A DNA stretch of 64,000 bases from Acorus gramineus (GCA_030737835.1 CM060853.1:19836895-19900894), one strand, 5' to 3'; counted from the stretch's first letter, positions 48,593 through 60,149 are shown. Notes: generated by a model not told the origin, from the letters alone. Made by a program: numbers and translations.

Positions 48593-49003
48593 TAAGCATG
48601 TCAATCGGACGGATACGGATTGGATATGCTAATATTCATATCCTAACTTTCGGATTCGGATACGGATATCAATTTTCGGATTCGGATCCCTTCAGATATG
48701 GATCGAATACGGATATTTTTTGGATAATTGACATGTTTGAATATTAACATTAATTTGGATAATCAAGTGTTATTTTAGAGAGGCATCAAAATTAAAATTG
48801 AAATTTTAAGGTTTATTATCTCTTTCATATATCATACATTGAAAATTTAATAATATTATAATATATTATCATTGTGATTAATTTAGATCAGATAGATTGA
48901 TATCTATATCCGTAGTCTGGATCTTCGAATATCAAATATTTTTTATTTTTCGGATACGGATTCGGATCGAATTCAGATTTTTTTCGGATAATTGACAAGC
49001 TTA
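48593..49003. mobile_element. hAT MITE with perfect 8-bp target duplication, copy 2
   Basis: ATGGTCAT at 48585-48592 and again at 49004-49011. Ends are TAAGCATGTCAAT and, in reverse, TAAGCTTGTCAAT. Inside are GGATACGGATAT-type repeats. It is shorter than copies 1 and 3 by an internal deletion of roughly 80-90 bp. The 8-bp duplication and the end sequence identify it as hAT. Confidence 0.85.
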
Positions 49004-49331
49004 ATGGTCATTAGTGAAAAAAGTTAAAGGCATTAATGTCCAAAAGATTTTTTTAAAACAATCTAGCTATAAGATACAAACTGAAAAACACCCTTTGTCG
49101 AGTTTAAAGATTCTGACTTTTTAAAGTTATCATTAGTTTAAATAAGTTCTAAAACGTTTAAACTAACATGCAACAGCTGTTTATTTTAAACAAAAAACTA
49201 TTGTTAAAGAGTCATTATTATGATAATTTTGAGTAATTATTATAACAATATTGTATCATTATTGATTTCTTAGTTTTTCTATTTTCCTATTATTGTATTT
49301 TAAAGTTTCCTTTGTATATTTATAAATAGAA

Positions 49332-49390
49332 TTTTTTTTTGCTTGGTAAGAATCGAACCCTTGACCCACTCCGCTAAGGGGGTCTTCCAC
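49332..49390 (-). mobile_element. Short tRNA-derived SINE, copy 2
   Basis: Counterpart of 33741-33837. On the minus strand TTAGCGGAGTGGG (box A type) is followed closely by GGGTTCGATTC (a good B box), then an A tail of about nine. About 40 bp shorter than in copy 1, partly in the A tail and partly between the boxes. Confidence 0.6.
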
Positions 49391-49873
49391 AAATAGAGCT
49401 TTTAATTCATCTAATATAATAAGTGGAATTTTCTTTCTTTATTCTAATAACTATAATCTGTAACTTATAAGTTTTAACCAGCATGTAGTATATATCATAA
49501 TTATGACATGTAGTTATCCAAAACGCACATAATGAAAGATGGGAACCGATCTTTCAATGTTAATTAAGTGTAATAATTAATCTTCTTAGGCAAATCTGTG
49601 AAAGGAAGAAACAAACTCAACAAAGACCATAATCGTTTACAGTCTAAAAAAAAGGTCTTCATTAGATAATTGTTAATTCGATACAGGGGCTTGCATATAC
49701 AGAAATCAAAATCAGATAACAAATAAAAAAAAAAACAATGTCATCATATATAAGACCCAATCTACAATGAATCAAATGCTCTTGAGGATGCATAATAAGA
49801 AACAATTGATTCATTCACGTAATAGCCTGCTCTGAACTACAAGTAAGATGATTTCACATTGTGCCACTGATAA

Positions 49874-50184
49874 GGATCGGATCCAGTGAGGACTGAATCC
49901 GATCATTTCGGTGAGTATCAAACTGGACGACGTGAAAATCAAACTGCATCACTTATAAATCAAACTGCACAACCAATTGTTGAGTATATATTTCACTCTC
50001 TTATTTGATCCAATCAGCTATTGGAGTAAATATGAATTCTTAAGTATTATCAATATCTAACAAGAGAGTGAAATATATACCTAACAATTGGTTATGCAGT
50101 TTGATTTTTAGGTAGTACAGTTTGATTTCATATCTTTCAATTTGGTACTGAGAACTGATCGGATCCAGTCCTGACTCGATCCGG
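49874..50184. mobile_element. Fold-back element upstream of GRP-G2
   Basis: Counterpart of 34321-34634 with the same arms (GGATCGGATCCAGT at the left, GACTCGATCCGG at the right). Ends about 400 bp before the GRP-G2 TATA box. It has more arm mismatches than copy 1, while the promoter to its right is unchanged. Confidence 0.7.
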
Positions 50185-50590
50185 TTGGGCTTGTTTCTAT
50201 TTGCTTGACAAGTAAGACAAATGCAGGCTATTTGCCTGACAAGAATAACATGAAGTGAAATACACAACTGTACAAACAAACACAAAATCTTGGTCACATA
50301 GGATAATTAAAACCTTAATTCTAAGCTGTTCAAAGACTAATTAAAAAGGATGAGGTTAGGTAATTCTGCACAAAAGAATAGTACTTTGAAAATATGCACA
50401 CAGAAATAGAGAACAATAGCACAAGTCAATAGTCAATGAAAGAACCATTCATACGAGAAAATACGCCTCTAATGGCAGCACCCTCCCACTGTTAAACATG
50501 GTCGTCTAGAATGAGAGATGAATAGAGTTGGCCAAATATTTTATTTCCACTTACATATATTTTATTCTAATACAGTTCCATCAGGAACAC

Positions 50591-50598
50591 TATAAATA
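50591..50598 (+). promoter_or_regulatory. TATA box of GRP-G2
   Basis: TATAAATA in the same GGAACACTATAAATACTG context as GRP-G1, 81 bp before the ATG. Confidence 0.75.
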
Positions 50599-50671
50599 CT
50601 GACCAACATTGAGAGCCATTTCTCATCACAAGCCATATCTTCTTCTTTTCTTTCTCTTAGTATAAGCAAGC

Positions 50672-51253
50672 ATGAGAAGTTCCAAAGCAGTGAGTGTTGC
50701 ATTTCTCATTATGCTCCTTGTGGGGGTCTCCTCCGCGGCTAGGACCTTAACGGCCTATGCTAGCGGAGGCGGCGGTGGTGGAGGTGGTGGTGGAGGAGGA
50801 GGTGGTGGCTCCGGGAATGGCTCTGGCTATGGGTCTGGGAGCGGATCTGGCTCCGGTGGTGGTTATGGTGGAGCCCAAGGTGGTGGCTATGCAAGTGGTG
50901 GAGGAGGTGGCGGTGGTGGTGGCGGTGGAGGTGGAGGAGGGTCCGGTGGTGGAAGTGGCTATGGCTCTGGTTCGGGTTCCGGATATGGAGGTGGGGGAGC
51001 ACGAGGCCGAGGATCTGCTAGTGGTGGCGGAGGGGGTGGCGGTGGAGGTGGCGGTGGTGGTGGTGGTGGGTCAGGCGGAGGATCCGGATATGGGTCAGGC
51101 TCAGGCTCTGGATATGGTGCCGGAGGTGCACAAGGAGGAGGCGGTGTAGGAGGCGGCGGCGGCGGTGGTGGTGGAGGAGGGTCCGGTGGGGGGTCGGGTT
51201 ATGGATCTGGCTCTGGCTCCGGAAGTGGAAGTGGCGGCGGTGGACGCCGTTAA
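50672..51253 (+). CDS. GRP-G2: secreted glycine-rich protein in segmental copy 2
   Basis: 193-residue single-exon protein, a recent duplicate of GRP-G1. The signal peptide (MRSSK to SSA) and ARTLTAYAS match GRP-G1 exactly. It is five residues shorter because of in-frame losses in poly-Gly runs, and reads GGARGRGSAS where G1 has GGARSRGSAS. Other base changes are few and mostly silent. The C-terminus is GGGGRR. The promoter and leader look identical to G1, so both are probably expressed alike. A cell-wall role is inferred from the family. Confidence 0.9.
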   Translation: MRSSKAVSVAFLIMLLVGVSSAARTLTAYASGGGGGGGGGGGGGGGSGNGSGYGSGSGSGSGGGYGGAQGGGYASGGGGGGGGGGGGGGGSGGGSGYGSGSGSGYGGGGARGRGSASGGGGGGGGGGGGGGGGSGGGSGYGSGSGSGYGAGGAQGGGGVGGGGGGGGGGGSGGGSGYGSGSGSGSGSGGGGRR

Positions 51254-51619
51254 ATTACGCACAATGTTGACTTTGCTTGGAATAAAAGGATCTCATATTG
51301 GAAACTTTCACGATTGCAAGTATGGATTGATAACATACAATGATCTGTGTGGTGTACCTTTGACTACTTAAATAATAATAAAAAATAAAGAGCTTGTGTG
51401 TTTTTTCCCTGTTTCATTGAGTTGTTGAGCATAACAGATTAACAGACTCTTTTTTTTTTTTTTTTTTTTGGATAACAAGACTTATTTCATTTTAACTGTA
51501 TGTACATTAAGTCTTCAGTTTAAGAGTGAGCTGAGCTTTACATTAAAAAATAATACTTATAAAAAGATGAAGTATCCTCTGGATAGTATCATCCATGAGA
51601 CCTACAGAAACTACAGCGT

Positions 51620-52000
51620 CCACATCTGATCCATGGCACGCATGTTGGGCAAGACTTTCTGGTGCATGAACATCCTCCGCGGTAACCCATGCAAAGCTCA
51701 CCGATTCCATGCACGATACAAAATATCTTATGTATTCCACCACTTGACAAATCTGGGAAGGTCCCAAACTAGAACCTTGTAACAGATTAATTAAAGTCAA
51801 TGAGTCTGATTTAACCACCAAAATGTCTAACTCCCACTTCATATGCTGTTTGGAAACCAAATTTAATAGCTTCACCCTCCATGACAATTATGCTTGCCCA
51901 TGGCCAAAGCTTTGAATCTAAGAGCCTGCCTTCCGTTTAGATTAACAAGTATAAAACCTGTTCCTGCCTGTCTCGATTTAATGACTGATAGTATAACAGA
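51620..52000 (-). pseudogene. LINE-type RNase H domain fossil, copy 2
   Basis: Counterpart of 36075-36455 with the same domain order. Broken, but at a different place from copy 1, so the two were damaged separately after duplication. A 114-codon minus-strand frame here (51543-51887) covers the second half of the domain, including SDSLTLINLLQG and AWVTAEDVHAPESLAQHA. Confidence 0.65.
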
Positions 52001-52254
52001 CTGTTGTCAAAAAAAAAAAAAATCACAACAAACCCGGAGCTTTTTATATCATTTTCTAGTCCTTATTTACATGATTTTGCCATTACATCCAAGAGGGACC
52101 GAACCCTCTGCTTGATTCATATTTTACTAAGATTTGTTCATATTTAACAGGATCAAACCGAGGATCTCCAGTTCATAGTTATTTCTGACCATCACACGTA
52201 AAAAATGATATGTTACAAAACATTACACGGTAAGTTAAGTAGATCCTTATAAAA

Positions 52255-52533
52255 TATGGTGCCGGAGGTGCACAAGGAGGAGGTTATGGAAGCGGCGGAG
52301 GTGGTGGTGGAGGTGGAGGAGGGTCCAGTGGTGGATCGGGGTATGGGTCCGGTAGAGGGAGCGGCTACGGCTCCGGTTCCGGATACGGTGCTGGTGGTGC
52401 GCAGGGTGGTGGTTATGGACGTGGAGGAGGTGGTGGAGAAGGAGGTGGAGGAGGGTCCGGTGGTGGGTCGGGAAATGGCTCTGGTTATGGCTCTGGCTAC
52501 GGCAATGGAGGTGGCGGCGGTGGACGCCCTTGA
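52255..52533 (+). pseudogene. GRP-H2: 5'-less glycine-rich gene fragment
   Basis: Counterpart of H1: 92 open codons plus TGA, starting YGAGGAQGGGYG and ending GGGGGGRP, with no start codon or signal peptide. All 279 bp look the same as H1, whereas about five changes are seen in the next 215 bp downstream. A copied 3' gene end rather than an active gene. Confidence 0.8.
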
Positions 52534-52539
52534 AATATT

Positions 52540-54345
52540 GCATTTGCATGACTTTGACCTTGCTTGGAATAAATGGACCTCAGGTTTGGTTTTTTTGAAG
52601 TTTGATTGTGGTTTGACTGTTGTAAGTTGACTGATGATGTACTATAATAAGATGTGGATGTGCATTGTTCTTTTGAGTACTGAATAATAACCGTAATAAT
52701 AAAAGGGCTTGTATGTTTTTCTCGGTTTCATTGACTAATATCAGATCCTGTACGTCAAGTTTGTTTAATTTTCAGAAAATATACAGTGACATTTGTCATA
52801 GAGTACCATGTGTCGTTTGATCCAATTTATTATCATCCTGTTCACAACAGTATCACTTTGGGTGTAATTCCAACAAGACACCAATTTAAGGGTCCTTTCG
52901 TCGAATGTACAAGTTCGTCAAATGTTAGGTTACGAGCGCTGATAGTGTGCAGTCCGTTTTACTATCTGTTTTACAGTCACATACATTATAATGATGTAAT
53001 ATATATTGTATTATATATCATAGTGTGTGAGGTTCACATAAAAATTTTATTATTTTTTTAGCTTGAAAAATTTTACACTAATGCATTTCAATTTATTTCA
53101 TATAAAATCATGCACTTCGTTTGAAAAGTGTGATTTTTTTTATAAAAAGCAATGGTCCAATCTTTTGCTTGCGAGCTTTTCTTCTTTAAAAAGGTTCTTC
53201 TATCAAGGAGTTGAGGATTGTCCATGCATTGCCAAAACGGAAATGATATGTTCAATGCTTTGTGTAACTTCTTTTGTATTCAATCCGCACACATTTTGAT
53301 TTATTGTCAAAGTACATATTAGTTAATGAAGTGTATTTTTTCATAAAATATAATTAAGATACTGATTTGAATTAATAATGTATTCTTTTATGTTTTTGTA
53401 ATTCGGGATAATTTTTTTGTTCTTTGGGCATCTAATACTGATTGTGTGAGATTGAATAAAATTGACTGTGGGAATGGAAGTCTACACAGAAAGAATGAGA
53501 ATTGACACCAAACTCTTCTAAAGTTCCTCCCATACATAAAAGTATTAAGCGTCATTAACCACTCTCCTCTCTTTTTTATTATCTTAACTTAGAACTCAAA
53601 TTGATATCTTAAAAGGGATTTATATAGGTTATACTAAATTACTAAAAAACAAATAACTTTTTAAATTTTTAGAAATAAAAATAGGTTAATTTCATAAATA
53701 TTTTCTAGTAAAAAAAACAAAATTTAGCCAAAACGCTAGCTCTTAGTTCAATTGGGTAGAACATGTTTGTCAATCTCCAGAACCCAATGTCAAGACTACC
53801 AAATTAAAAGAGGACTATATCTTGAATTTTAGACTAGATGATATAACATATTTTTGTCCTATGTGATCACCATGGGAAGTTGATCGGCCACGAACGCAAG
53901 ACGGTAATACACTCTTTCACGAGGGGTTGATCACCTATAAAAGATCCTCTTACGCTCCAGTTAGTGTATGATATATTTTTCTGATAATCCTTTTATGTAC
54001 TTGTTTACCTTTTTATATTAAAGTCTCAGTCATTTAACGCTCGGATTTCATGCTAATTTCTCGTGAATGCAATAATATGCATTGATCGTGGGTATTAACG
54101 CTGCAGTATGTGTCTTATGTTGAGACACGAGTCCACTTCTCATATCTCTGTCTATTTAAGGCCCCACAATATATATATATAGAATTTTTCATTTTTTTTT
54201 TTATAAATTCCTCCATCCAATTCATTGGACTATACACTTAATTTTAAAAAATATATTTACATTATTAAATGAGATATATTATATTAAAAAATCAAAATGG
54301 GTGTGTATATAAACGGGTTGTCTAAATTTTCCTTTCCATTTAGGT
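52540..54345. other. Gene-free part of segmental copy 2, left of the Mutator-like insertion
   Basis: Counterpart of about 36990-38810. AT-rich with the same MITE-like stretch (52940-53120). Short frames at 52786 and 53063 are not recognised. Box-A-like TAGTTCAATTGGGTAGAAC near 53745. Confidence 0.4.
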
Positions 54346-54582
54346 TTTAATGTTGGGCACGGATAGTCCCACCACCCATTTTATTTTGAGCACCACCTTT
54401 TTTTACCTCACTACCTATCATTTGGTTTATTTTCAAGTTCACCACCTTATAAATTTTTTTTACCAAAGACTCAAAGTTCACCACCTTCACATTTTCTAAA
54501 ACATGAATCTTTCTTCTCTCTTTTTTATTTCCCTTCTCTCTTCTCATTCCACCCTCCCTCTCTCTGTCCGGCCTCCGCTTCA

Positions 54583-54790
54583 TCGTCGACATCCATCGGT
54601 GCAAGAGTACTGGATCCCGACCTCCATCGACGTCCACTTCCACTTTGTCCTCAACATCCATCGGTGCAAGAATGGATCCCAACTTCCGTTGACAGCCTCC
54701 TCGGCTTTGTCGTCAACATTCGTCGGTGCAAGAGCAAATCTTGATCTTCGTCGACGTCCACCTCCGCTTTGTATTGGACATCCGCTGGTG
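54583..54790. repeat. Minisatellite of ~64-bp units in the Mutator-like element
   Basis: About three GC-richer units, each starting near ATCCATCGGTGCAAGA or ATTCGTCGGTGCAAGA and including a TCGACGTCCACNTCC-like core. Units differ by several bases, so the array is not new. Confidence 0.7.
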
Positions 54791-55130
54791 CTTTGAATGC
54801 TGGTTTTGATCAAACGTTAGATGGTTTTCTTTGCAAGTATGACTTTAAGTGTTTATCAATGTTTATCAATGGATTAATTAAAGAGACCTAAGTGTGGATA
54901 AGTAACTCTTGTTGAATTTGTGATTTTTTCTTCTTCTTATGTTTTATGAAAAAACTTGATTTATGAAGCAATCGACAAACAAACTGTCTAACAATACACA
55001 TATACTCAATACACGATGTATCTAACATTTAGAAAAAAACATTAAAACTTTCATACATTTATGTGTTTGACAGTAACAGTCTCCAATTACTACAACCATT
55101 GACATTGGTGTAGTTAAACACACAACTATA

Positions 55131-55685
55131 ACTCATTCCAGAACCTACAGGATTTTTTCTGTTTCCATCGACATGGATATTGTCTAGAAAATATAATTAT
55201 GTAGACACTCCATGTGTCTAACTCATTCGAAAACCTACAGGTTTTTTTTCTGTTTCCATCGACGGGGTCATTATCTAGGAAATATAATTATGTAGACATC
55301 TCATGTGTCTAACGCATTTCAGAACCTACAGGATTTTTTTTCTATGTCTATCGACATAGGAATTGTCTAATAAATATAATTATGTAGACACCCTATGTCT
55401 CTAACTCATTCCAGAACATACGATTTTTTTTTTATGTTTTCATCGACATGACTATTGTCTAGGAAATATAATTATGTAGACATCCTATGTGTCTAACTCA
55501 TTACAGAACCTACATGATTTTTTTTTTTGTTCATCGACATAGGAATTGTCTAAAAAATATAATTATATAGACACCCTATGTATCTAACTCATTCCAGAAC
55601 CTACATGTCTTTTTTTTTATTTTCATCGACAAGGCCATTGTCAAGAAAATATAATTACGTAAACATCCTATGTGTCTAACTTATG
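55131..55685. repeat. Minisatellite of ~90-bp units in the Mutator-like element
   Basis: Six units of about 90-92 bp starting at 55131, 55221, 55312, 55404, 55496 and 55586. Each reads ACTCATTCCAGAACCTACA, a T run, CATCGACA, ATTGTCTA, AAATATAATTATGTAGACA, then CCTATGTGTCTA. Confidence 0.8.
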
Positions 55686-55856
55686 CCAATTATTTAGGGT
55701 GGTGGGATTGACCTAGCCAATTACTTAGGGTGGTGAGAAAGGGAGGGTGGTGCCCTTAATGCATTTTTGAGAGTTATGCACGGATAGCAATATTGTAAAT
55801 AAAGGATGGTGTTTAATATAAATGGGGTGGTGAGAATATCCGCCACCTTTAATGTT

Positions 55857-58590
55857 TCATATAAGTGTAGACCAGCACCGCTCATTACTGGGTTAAACTT
55901 CAAACAATCCTAATAGTGCAATAGAAGCCCACTGGGCTTGACCCACAATATACATCACTAGAGTTCACGGTGTTCTATTTTTCTTTTTCCGTTTTAAAGA
56001 GAATCAAGACAATGAGAAGGAAAATTCCAAATTTTGCTGGGTGTTCCAACTTCTAACAAAATGAGAATGAAAATATATGTAAAAATGTATGCTCTATTAC
56101 AAAATACTTAAAAATATATGCATTCGATGCATATTAATTTTTAAAATAAAAGATTGTACTTTATTATTTAATTATATATTAAAAAAATTAAAATGTGTGC
56201 ATATTTCAAAAGTGGCTATATTTTATGAGTAACATTTTCATAGAAAGTATTGATATAATTAGTAAGTAACCTTAGAAGATCCTGAAAGGCACAGATAAAA
56301 TTCTCATCCGTTTAAATAAGAAACCAAACAATCAACTTTTCCCATATGATCCTTTAAATCAATGCAGTTGCGTACTTGCGTTGGAAAGGAAATCTTGAAC
56401 TAAACCAGTAAACTCAATTCGTAAAAGAAGATGATAAAAGAAGTTTCAACTCTTAAGTCTTCTCTAGCCCAAAAGATATATTTGATTTATTGAGCAGGAA
56501 TCTATTTAATTGGTTTTTCCTCTATGAATCGTAGAGCAATACCATCAAAACCAAGCTGGCCAGCATATTTTGAACTTCAAATCGATGCACATATCCCTAG
56601 CTTTTTAATTGCCTCTATTTGATCGAAAGTTAGAGTTTCGAAACCATCTCATGCTCTTCCCACTGATTTGCAAACCATTAGCTTAGATAAGATAAATATG
56701 AATAATTTCTCGTTAAGGACCACACTCCAGTGCATACAGTTTTCACATGCTTGAAATTTTTCTGTGTGTAATTTTATGTAATAAGCATGCATATTGATTG
56801 ACAGAAAAAAAAAATTTAACTCACCCGTTTCCATCAATGAAACATATATATAGATAGATAGGATAACGAATGTGATTGTACTATAATACTGGATGAGATC
56901 TTGATAGCGTTATATCTTACCAATTTTCATCTGTTTTTAATGAAAGACTAACACGTGTTACCTCACATGTTTATAACACACACACATATATTTATATAAG
57001 AGCATGTTGTGTGTATTTTTTTAGTCATATGCATGCATTGGAGATTGACAGAAACCAACTATATTAATTGACTAGCTAGATCCGATTTCGTATAACACAT
57101 GTTCATTTTCTTATAAATATAAGGGTATTGATCCTGTAACAAAATAATTGATGTTCTTTAGCATTTAGCACATTTTAAACCAATTAAAATAGAACATGTC
57201 ATTCTGTCATTTTTTTGAGTGGCACATGGAAAGAGGAGTTGTTATAATTTTTTATTGGCATCCAGGATTTTTTTTTTATTGGCTCTGTCTACCCTTAAAA
57301 TCAGCTATGGTTTTGTAATAAATAAAGTCCTGTACTTGGAAGCTTGGATTATGATGGAATAAAAACTTTGTTTCTGTTCTTTGTGGTGAATGATGACCCT
57401 TCGAAGCCACCTGTCGATTCACACAATTGGTATTATGCACGTACGGACATACAACTTAACACTTCATCCAGCAATAAATAAATATGAAAAATATCAAGTA
57501 AAGTTTAGTTTCTTTCGTATGTTTGATTTTTTTCTAAAATTTATATATATAATTATATATATATATATAATTCATAGATAATTATATATTCTGCAAATAT
57601 ATAATTATTGATAGATAATTAATATTATGTGAATATTTCGTTTGGTTAGCCTTGATTGAAAATACTGTATACCATAACCCCCCTACAATGTATTAAAAAT
57701 ATAAAAAATTAATCATCTATAAATGACAATTTTACCTCTCCGAATAGATTATAACACATGGAGTTATATAGATTTTTTCGAATTTTCTTTTGACAATAAT
57801 AACCGAGCTTTCGTTAAGTCGACAAGCATCTCCCTCTTCTATAAAAGACATTAGGAGATTAAATTTTGGGGAGCCCCATTCTTAAAAAAAAAAAAAAAAA
57901 ATAAAATCATCGAGTGCACAGTGAATTTTATATCCTTCCAACCATAAGTTTCATTTGGGAGTGCATCCAACTCCACCGCGTTAAGAGAAGTGAGCGGTAT
58001 TTTAAAAAGCGTTGTTTTAAAAAGTTGGAGAAGTTAAAAAAAAATACACATAAAATGCATAAGTTGATTGTCAAACGTAGAAGTCATTTTTGTGTGTTTT
58101 GGAGATTGCATCTACCGACACAAACTCAAACGGGACACGCTCCCAAACCGAACCTTAAGTAGAGGAAAAACTCACTCACAAGAAACGGTCTCATGATATA
58201 TATATATTCACCATCAACTTCATTTTTAGTCTTATTTATCATTATACATAAATCTATTTTTCTAGTAAACATACATGTACGTACCTTCCATCTCTCAAAG
58301 TCATATATATTTACACATTGTCCATGTTTTTTAAACACTTGTACTTACCTTATTCAAGTTTTAATGAATTTGAACGCGTACCCCCCAACTTATAATTACG
58401 GGGGGTTTTCATGTTGCAATAATATTGAAATTTTTACCTCAACACATTTTAAAAATATCATAATTTCCTCATGTAACAAAGTAAGACATAGGATCAGGTA
58501 GGTGTTTAATCTCATCAATCATCGATATTGGTCAGTTCCCGATGAGGAAAGGAAACATGACCAAACTTGTGAGAAAACTCACATAACGAT
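55857..58590. other. Gene-free part of segmental copy 2, right of the Mutator-like insertion
   Basis: Counterpart of about 38815-41555. AT-rich with the same TA runs (57540-57570) and half fold-back copy (about 57615-57790). No gene recognised. Confidence 0.4.
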
Positions 58591-59563
58591 GTGACATGTC
58601 AATTCTTTGTGGACGAGCAAACACTAGTATTGTATCCCATCTAAAGATAATTGAAGTGCACATTGATCTTCTTTAGGTGCGATCATACCAGCACTAATGC
58701 ATTGGATCACATCAGAATTTTAAAATTAAATTTATTTGGACAAGAGTAATACTGGGATGGATGACCTCCTAGGAAGTCCTCGTGTTGCACCCCACCAAAT
58801 AAAAAACAGTTTCAAAAAAAAAAAAATTGATCTTCTTTGAACATATCAGCACTCAGTCCGTTTTACAATCTTGTCTATCTCTTTATATAATATGATAACA
58901 CAGTATATACTGCACTATCATAGTGTATAAGCTCCACCACATTATCTCATTTTTTAAAATAAAAAATATAATATTATATCTTAATATATCCTACATTTCA
59001 TATAATAATATATTATATTCTATATTTTATATAATAATATATATTTAAAATTCAACAATTGTATAATTTTTTTTAAAATAAAAAATCTTGTGAATTACAA
59101 ACAAGGTTACACGCGACATATTATTTTCCTTCCTCATAAATGTTTGAGGTGGATCTTCATTTAATGAGGTTTTAGATGCTTCAGGAGAAGAAGAAAGTAA
59201 CATAAATTTAATACTGGGGTGTACTTGCTATTAATTGTTCCTATATTCAATACCGGGGTTGAAATTAATTTCTATTAATTGTTCACTTTAAGTAAATATC
59301 TCAATCTAATAATAATCGAGTTAAACCAACATAAAAAAACAGGCACATATCGGCAATGATTTAAAAATGTGGAAGGTGAATAAACAAGTTTTAAGTTTTG
59401 AGAGCAACATAAAAATATTTGATCTTTTAGAGGATATATAAACAAAAGTTTTTTTTTAGAGAAAAATCCATACAGCCCCCCTGTAAACTGACTGAAATCC
59501 ATATAACCTCTCGACTTTTGAATTCATAGCCACATGTAGACCCCTAATTTGGAGATGCAACTA

Positions 59564-60138
59564 TTGGGGTGCAACTTTGGTAGGTTAAATCGTATTCAAA
59601 CATATCAAATCGATTTTTTTCGCGTTTGGATCAATAATTTTATGTTTTACTTTGAGTACATAGATTGAAAAACTTACAAACCGATTTATATTGGTTTGGG
59701 TTTGATTTTACTTTAAAAAATTGAATTAATCAAACTGAACTGAATTAAGTTTAAATACATAATCATTCATAATAAATATTCATTTAGACCATTTTTTTTA
59801 TATTAAAAATTATATGATTGTTATACCGTTGATAATCATAACAAAATGAATATACTAATTTATACAATCAATCTAAGCATTTTGATATTCATGTATAGTC
59901 GTAAACTCAACCCCCAAAAAACTCTAACCAACCTATCAATTTTTAACAGTTCAGTTCAATTCGATTTAATTCGAATTAACCAAACAAAAATTGATTTGGT
60001 TCGATTTTGGATTTTCAATTCGGTTTTGGTTTGGTTTGATATTGGAGTTACATGTAAATATGGTTTAATTCAAAGAGTTTACAAAAAAATAAAAATAAAA
60101 TCAAACCAAACTTACCCAAATACCCAATTGCACCCTTA
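59564..60138. mobile_element. hAT-like element with AACCGAATT-type repeats, copy 3
   Basis: Segmental counterpart of 28395-28974 and 44813-45387; same ends as in copy 2. Confidence 0.5.
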
Positions 60139-60149
60139 CAAGAAAATCA

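Larger units (their letters stand above)
54355..55847. mobile_element. Mutator-like non-autonomous element, only in copy 2
   Basis: 1493 bp flanked by TTTAATGTT (54346-54354 and 55848-55856), a 9-bp duplication typical of Mutator-like elements; copy 1 has the empty site at about 38808 (TTTAAGATT). Ends are GGGCACGGATAGTCCCACC and, in reverse, GGTGGCGGATATTCTCACC. The inside holds two tandem-repeat blocks and no transposase. Short frames on both strands (54347-54813) come from the repeat-rich left part. I could not tell whether that part is captured host sequence. Confidence 0.8.
44763..59513. repeat. Segmental triplication, copy 2
   Basis: A full unit from ACTTTTGAATTAATAG to the cut fold-back arm, 14.75 kb. 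It carries GRP-G2, an RNase H fossil and fragment H2. Differences from copy 1: no hAT insertion at the 31988 site, a ~200-bp deletion near 47738, a ~90-bp deletion inside its hAT MITE, a 34-bp poly-T insertion at 51449-51482 and a 1.5-kb Mutator-like insertion at 54355-55847. Confidence 0.9.
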
